From the NCBI RefSeq assembly GCF_039537875.1, contig NZ_BAABBI010000002.1, forward strand, positions 62,001-126,000: a DNA stretch of 64,000 bases, written 5' to 3'. The DNA comes from Corallibacter vietnamensis (GTDB lineage Bacteria > Bacteroidota > Bacteroidia > Flavobacteriales > Flavobacteriaceae). Below the pieces are notes generated by a model. It saw only the letters and a program-made list of their open reading frames with translations. It was not told where the DNA came from and made no database searches. Below are positions 60,507 to 64,000 of this stretch, piece after piece. Both the position numbers and the translations under genes were made by a program. Numbering within the stretch: position 1 is the first letter of the stretch; every line of letters starts with the position of its first letter.

Positions 60507-62177
60507 ATGAAGAAATATCTTCTCTTAATGATTTCAATGATAACCCCATTCTTGACCTTTGCACAAGAAAAAGGAATAGACGAAATAGTAAATGATGCGT
60601 TTATGCCTGTAGCAACATGGTGGCAAGACTTTATTCTAACATCGGTTCCTATTGCAGGGCTTAATGTTCCTATTGTTGTAATCTTATTAGTTGCAGGAGC
60701 AACTTTTTTTACAATTTACTTCAAAGTACCAAGTATTTCTAGATTTCCAACAGCAATAAGTACTGTGCGAGGTAGATATGTAGATATTGAAAAGCATGGT
60801 GTAGATAAATTATATGACAACGATGAAGCTTTAGCAGAAGAAGATATTCAAGACACCATTAGAGACGAAAGTGCTCACGGAGAAGTATCGCATTTTCAAG
60901 CATTGGCAACAGCTGTTTCAGGAACAGTTGGTTTAGGAAACATAGCAGGTGTTGCTGTAGCGATTGCTACAGGAGGTCCAGGAGCGACATTCTGGATGAT
61001 AATTTGTGGGCTTTTAGGTATGTCTACAAAGTTTGTAGAATGTACACTTGGTGTAAAATATAGAGATGTTGGTAGCGACGGAACAATCTATGGAGGGCCA
61101 ATGTATTATTTATCAAAAGGATTAAAAGCAACAGGAAAAGCAGGAATTGGTAAAGTACTTGCTGTTCTTTTCGCTATATTATGTGTTGGAGCTTCTTTTG
61201 GTGGTGGTAATGCATTTCAGTCTAACCAAGCAACAGTACAAATTTCATCATTAATAGGACTTCAAGGAGGTGCAACAGGAACCATTATAGGTGTTATTCT
61301 AGCTGTTTTAGTTGGAATAGTAATTATTGGAGGAATAAAGCGTATCGCAAAAATTACAGAAAAAGTAGTGCCATTCATGGCTGGAATATACATTTTAGCA
61401 GCATTGGTTATAATTTTTGCAAACTATCAATATATAGATGATGCCTTCGGATTAATTATAGAAGGAGCTTTTACACCTATGGCAGGACTTGGTGGTTTTA
61501 TGGGTGTGTTAATTGTTGGTTTTCAGCGTGCAGCATTCTCTAACGAAGCTGGTGCTGGTTCTGCAGCAATTGCGCATTCAGCAGTTCGTACAAAGTATCC
61601 AGCATCTGAAGGTGTTGTGGCGCTTTTAGAGCCGTTTATTGATACAGTTGTTATTTGTACAATGACTGCGCTTGTAATTATTTTCTTCAACATTGATGGT
61701 GCTAATATGCAAAGCGTATTTACTTATGGAGCTGTAGAAGGAAGTAATGTAATGATAAATGCTACAGGAGAACACATTGGTGGTGTAGATTTAACATCTG
61801 AAGCATTTGACTCTGTAATACCAGGATTCTCATATGTGTTAACCATTGCTATTGTTTTATTTGCCTTCTCTACAATGATTTCATGGTCTTACTACGGATT
61901 ACAATCTTGGAAATTTCTTTTTGGTAGAGGTAAAGCGGCAGATTTAACTTATAAAGTACTTTTCTTATTATTTGTAATAATTGGAGCAGCAGCAACTTTA
62001 GACGCTGTGATTAAGTTTTCAGATGCAATGATATTAGCGCTTGTATTCCCTAATATGGTAGGATTACTACTGTTATTCCCTAAAGTAAGAGAAGAAATGA
62101 AACGTTACTTAAATGCAATAGCTATAAAGAAAGAAGCTATTGAAGACGGTCACGAAGACATAACAAAACATATGTAA
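60507..62177 (+). CDS. Alanine/glycine:cation symporter (AGCS family)
   Basis: 556 aa with about ten membrane helices. The family signature appears as GTVGLGNIAGVAVAIATGGPGATFWM, then GGPMYYLSKGLK, and FSNEAGAGSAAIAHSA. It imports alanine or glycine with Na+ or H+. A signal-like start (LLLMISMITPFLTFAQEKG) precedes the first helix and could be cleaved, which is longer than in many homologues. The gene stands alone; its terminator lies inside the next gene. Confidence 0.93.
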   Translation: MKKYLLLMISMITPFLTFAQEKGIDEIVNDAFMPVATWWQDFILTSVPIAGLNVPIVVILLVAGATFFTIYFKVPSISRFPTAISTVRGRYVDIEKHGVDKLYDNDEALAEEDIQDTIRDESAHGEVSHFQALATAVSGTVGLGNIAGVAVAIATGGPGATFWMIICGLLGMSTKFVECTLGVKYRDVGSDGTIYGGPMYYLSKGLKATGKAGIGKVLAVLFAILCVGASFGGGNAFQSNQATVQISSLIGLQGGATGTIIGVILAVLVGIVIIGGIKRIAKITEKVVPFMAGIYILAALVIIFANYQYIDDAFGLIIEGAFTPMAGLGGFMGVLIVGFQRAAFSNEAGAGSAAIAHSAVRTKYPASEGVVALLEPFIDTVVICTMTALVIIFFNIDGANMQSVFTYGAVEGSNVMINATGEHIGGVDLTSEAFDSVIPGFSYVLTIAIVLFAFSTMISWSYYGLQSWKFLFGRGKAADLTYKVLFLLFVIIGAAATLDAVIKFSDAMILALVFPNMVGLLLLFPKVREEMKRYLNAIAIKKEAIEDGHEDITKHM

Positions 62178-62189
62178 AAAATATGTAAT

Positions 62190-63065
62190 ATGAAACATAC
62201 AAAATCCCATTTTACGTTTACTAAAAAGCAACGAAATGGGATTTTTTTATTGCTTTTAATCATTGTTTTGATACAATGCTTCTATTACTTTTCTAGCTTT
62301 TCTTCTTATGATGATTTTGACTTAAAAACTAAAGAGTTAGAACAGTTTCAAAAAGAAGTAGATTCTCTTAAATTAATACAGCAAGAAAAAAATAAGCCCA
62401 GAATATATCCATTTAATCCCAATTTCATAACAGATTATAAAGGATATACTCTTGGAATGACACCACAAGAGATAGATAGGCTGCACCATTACAGAAATCA
62501 AAATAAATGGGTCAACTCTGCTAGTGAATTTCAGCAAGTCACTAAAGTGTCAGATTCTTTGTTAGGTAAAATATCGCCATATTTTAAATTTCCAGAATGG
62601 GTAACAAATCCCAAACCTAAAACCTCATATACTTATTCAAATACACCTAAAACATATCATCAAAAAATAGATTTAAATACAGCAACAGCAAAGCAATTAC
62701 AGCGTGTTAATGGCATAGGTGTAAAACTATCTGATAGAATTATAAAACACAGAAACACCTTTGTAGGAGGTTTTGCATCTGATGTAGAATTAATAGATGT
62801 TTATGGACTATCACCTGAAGTTATAGCGCGTATCACAAACATGTTTACGGTAAAAACACCAAGAGTCATTACAACCTATAATTTAAACAGCGCTACAAGA
62901 GATGAATTAGTGAAAATTCCTCACTTAGATTATGAAGTTGCTAGCGCAATAATCGAGCAGCGAACTTTAAGAGATGGTTTTAAATCTATTGATGAATTAA
63001 CAAAAGTAAAAGACTTTCCGAATGAAAAAATTGAGATAATTCAATTATATTTGGCGTTAGATTAA
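62190..63065 (+). CDS. Membrane-anchored ComEA-like helix-hairpin-helix protein
   Basis: 291 aa. A membrane anchor (about 17-34) follows a basic start (KSHFTFTKKQRNGIFLLL). The periplasmic part contains HhH DNA-binding motifs: IDLNTATAKQLQRVNGIGVKLSDRIIKHR at about 166-194 and a second at about 235-275 (YNLNSATRDELVKIPHLDYEVASAIIEQR). A divergent HhH is likely at about 95-130. Such proteins bind DNA outside the cytoplasm, as ComEA does in uptake. The first codons hide a terminator hairpin (62201-62248). Confidence 0.82.
   Translation: MKHTKSHFTFTKKQRNGIFLLLLIIVLIQCFYYFSSFSSYDDFDLKTKELEQFQKEVDSLKLIQQEKNKPRIYPFNPNFITDYKGYTLGMTPQEIDRLHHYRNQNKWVNSASEFQQVTKVSDSLLGKISPYFKFPEWVTNPKPKTSYTYSNTPKTYHQKIDLNTATAKQLQRVNGIGVKLSDRIIKHRNTFVGGFASDVELIDVYGLSPEVIARITNMFTVKTPRVITTYNLNSATRDELVKIPHLDYEVASAIIEQRTLRDGFKSIDELTKVKDFPNEKIEIIQLYLALD
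62201..62248 (+). terminator. Intrinsic terminator inside the start of the HhH gene
   Basis: AAAATCCCATTT (62201-62212) and AAATGGGATTTT (62234-62245) form a perfect 12-bp stem with a 21-nt loop, followed by T to 62248. It ends the symporter mRNA but lies in codons 4-20 of the next gene, so the HhH gene is expressed only if this stem is prevented, for example by translating ribosomes. Confidence 0.8.
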
Positions 63066-63088
63066 AAATACTTAAAAAATAACAATAT

Positions 63089-64000
63089 ATGAATAGTATG
63101 TACTTCACAGAAGAGCATCACATGTTTAGAGAAAGTCTTCAGGATTTTTTAAAAAAAGAAGTGGTTCCTCATATTGAGAAATGGGAAGAAACAGGAACAG
63201 TAGAGCGTTTTATTTGGAAGAAATTTGGAGAGATGGGATTCTTTGGATTAGCTTATCCCGAAGCTTATGGCGGTCTAAATTTAGATTTATTCTATACAGT
63301 TATTCTTCTAGAAGAACTACAAAAAGTTAATTCTGCCGGTTTTGCGGCAAATATGTGGGCTCATGCTTATTTAGCAATGACACATGTTAATGCAGAAGGT
63401 AGTCATGAAATAAAAGAAAAGTATTTAGCGCCAAGTATCTCTGGAGATAAAATAGGATGTTTGTGTATAACAGAACCTTTTGGAGGTAGTGATGTTGCTG
63501 GAATGAGAACAACAGCTGTAAAAAAAGATGATACTTATGTAATTAATGGTTCTAAAACATTTATTACAAACGGCGTTTATAGTGACTATTTAGTAGTAGC
63601 GGCAAAAACAAATCCAGAATTAGGAAATAAAGGAATTAGTATTTTTATAATGGATAGAGATACACCAGGTATTTCTGCTACAAAGTTAGACAAGCTAGGG
63701 TGGCGAGCTTCAGATACAGCTGAAATAGCTTTTGATAATGTTGTTATTCCTGCTAGTAACCTAATGGGAGAAGAAAATATGGGCTTTCCATATATTATGC
63801 AGCATTTTTCTTTAGAGCGTTTAATAATGGGAGTTAATGCACATGCAAGAGCTGAATATGCTTTAGATTATGCTAAACAGTATATGAGTGAACGTGTTGC
63901 TTTCGGAAAAACTATCGATAAATTTCAAGCATTGAGACATACCTATGCAGATTTGTATAGTGATATGACTATATGTAAGGAGTTTAACTATTCAGTTGCT
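63089..64000 (+). CDS. Acyl-CoA dehydrogenase (cut by window end)
   Basis: The first 304 codons are present; the C-terminal part lies beyond base 64000. The N-terminal FTEEHHMFRESLQDFLKKEVVPHIEKWE, the FAD-binding CITEPFGGSDVAGMRTTAV, TFITNG and the later AFDNVVIPASNLMGEENMGF, ERLIMGVNAHARAE and QYMSERVAFGK are family blocks. The enzyme oxidises acyl-CoA to the 2-enoyl-CoA with FAD. The catalytic Glu lies in the missing part, so chain-length type is not assigned. Confidence 0.93.
   Translation, partial: MNSMYFTEEHHMFRESLQDFLKKEVVPHIEKWEETGTVERFIWKKFGEMGFFGLAYPEAYGGLNLDLFYTVILLEELQKVNSAGFAANMWAHAYLAMTHVNAEGSHEIKEKYLAPSISGDKIGCLCITEPFGGSDVAGMRTTAVKKDDTYVINGSKTFITNGVYSDYLVVAAKTNPELGNKGISIFIMDRDTPGISATKLDKLGWRASDTAEIAFDNVVIPASNLMGEENMGFPYIMQHFSLERLIMGVNAHARAEYALDYAKQYMSERVAFGKTIDKFQALRHTYADLYSDMTICKEFNYSVA

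Overview
The window comes from a marine-type member of the Flavobacteriaceae (Bacteroidota). This rests on AT-rich DNA, promoters with a TAnnTTTG -7 box, almost no Shine-Dalgarno sequences, a one-piece tmRNA whose tag ends NNYALAA, many SusC/TonB-like and TPR proteins, DUF2851, and lipoproteins with short Bacteroidota-type lipoboxes. The genus cannot be named from the sequence alone.

Layout. (1) 1-4.9 kb is accessory DNA. Single minus-strand genes (a DUF4145 protein, an unknown protein, an LprI-like protein, an FG-GAP-like secreted protein and a lipoprotein) are separated by related imperfect-palindrome intergenic modules and a 93% identical 100-bp direct repeat, which resembles an integron cassette array. 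(2) 4.9-13.7 kb holds a metallophosphoesterase, trmL and the full trpEGDCFBA operon. The operon is preceded by a readable attenuator: a 20-aa leader peptide with three Trp codons in a row, a terminator and a competing pairing. (3) 13.7-16.2 kb encodes two thioredoxin-fold proteins, two rhodaneses and ssrA. (4) 16.3-23 kb holds an AlaDH/saccharopine-dehydrogenase-like enzyme, an SDR, kdsA, typA and small membrane proteins. (5) 23-37.7 kb is a surface-glycan locus with GT2 and GT-C glycosyltransferases, a DegT aminotransferase, an FdtA-type ketoisomerase, acyltransferases, a flippase and a methyltransferase. ftsE is tucked onto the end of one of its operons. (6) 37.9-51.9 kb holds a 1008-aa TPR protein with an outer-membrane barrel, amidohydrolase, YkgJ, thioredoxin, fatty-acid hydroxylase, GDPD, NamZ, a FtsX-type permease and a cysteine synthase. 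(7) 52-57.5 kb carries a four-gene minus-strand operon (ankyrin lipoprotein, acyltransferase, serine hydrolase, DUF2200) divergent from a membrane-spanning AraC/TolB/TPR regulator. (8) 57.8-64 kb holds DUF2851, PspC, an RCK potassium channel, an alanine:cation symporter, a helix-hairpin-helix protein and an acyl-CoA dehydrogenase cut by the window end.

The most informative features not usually annotated are the trp attenuator with its antiterminator pairing, the cassette-like region at the left edge, an intrinsic terminator buried in the first codons of the helix-hairpin-helix gene, an 11-bp tandem iteron block upstream of DUF2851, and two genes whose start codons fall where transcription should begin (candidate leaderless mRNAs). 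No CRISPR array, transposase, rRNA or tRNA gene was seen.
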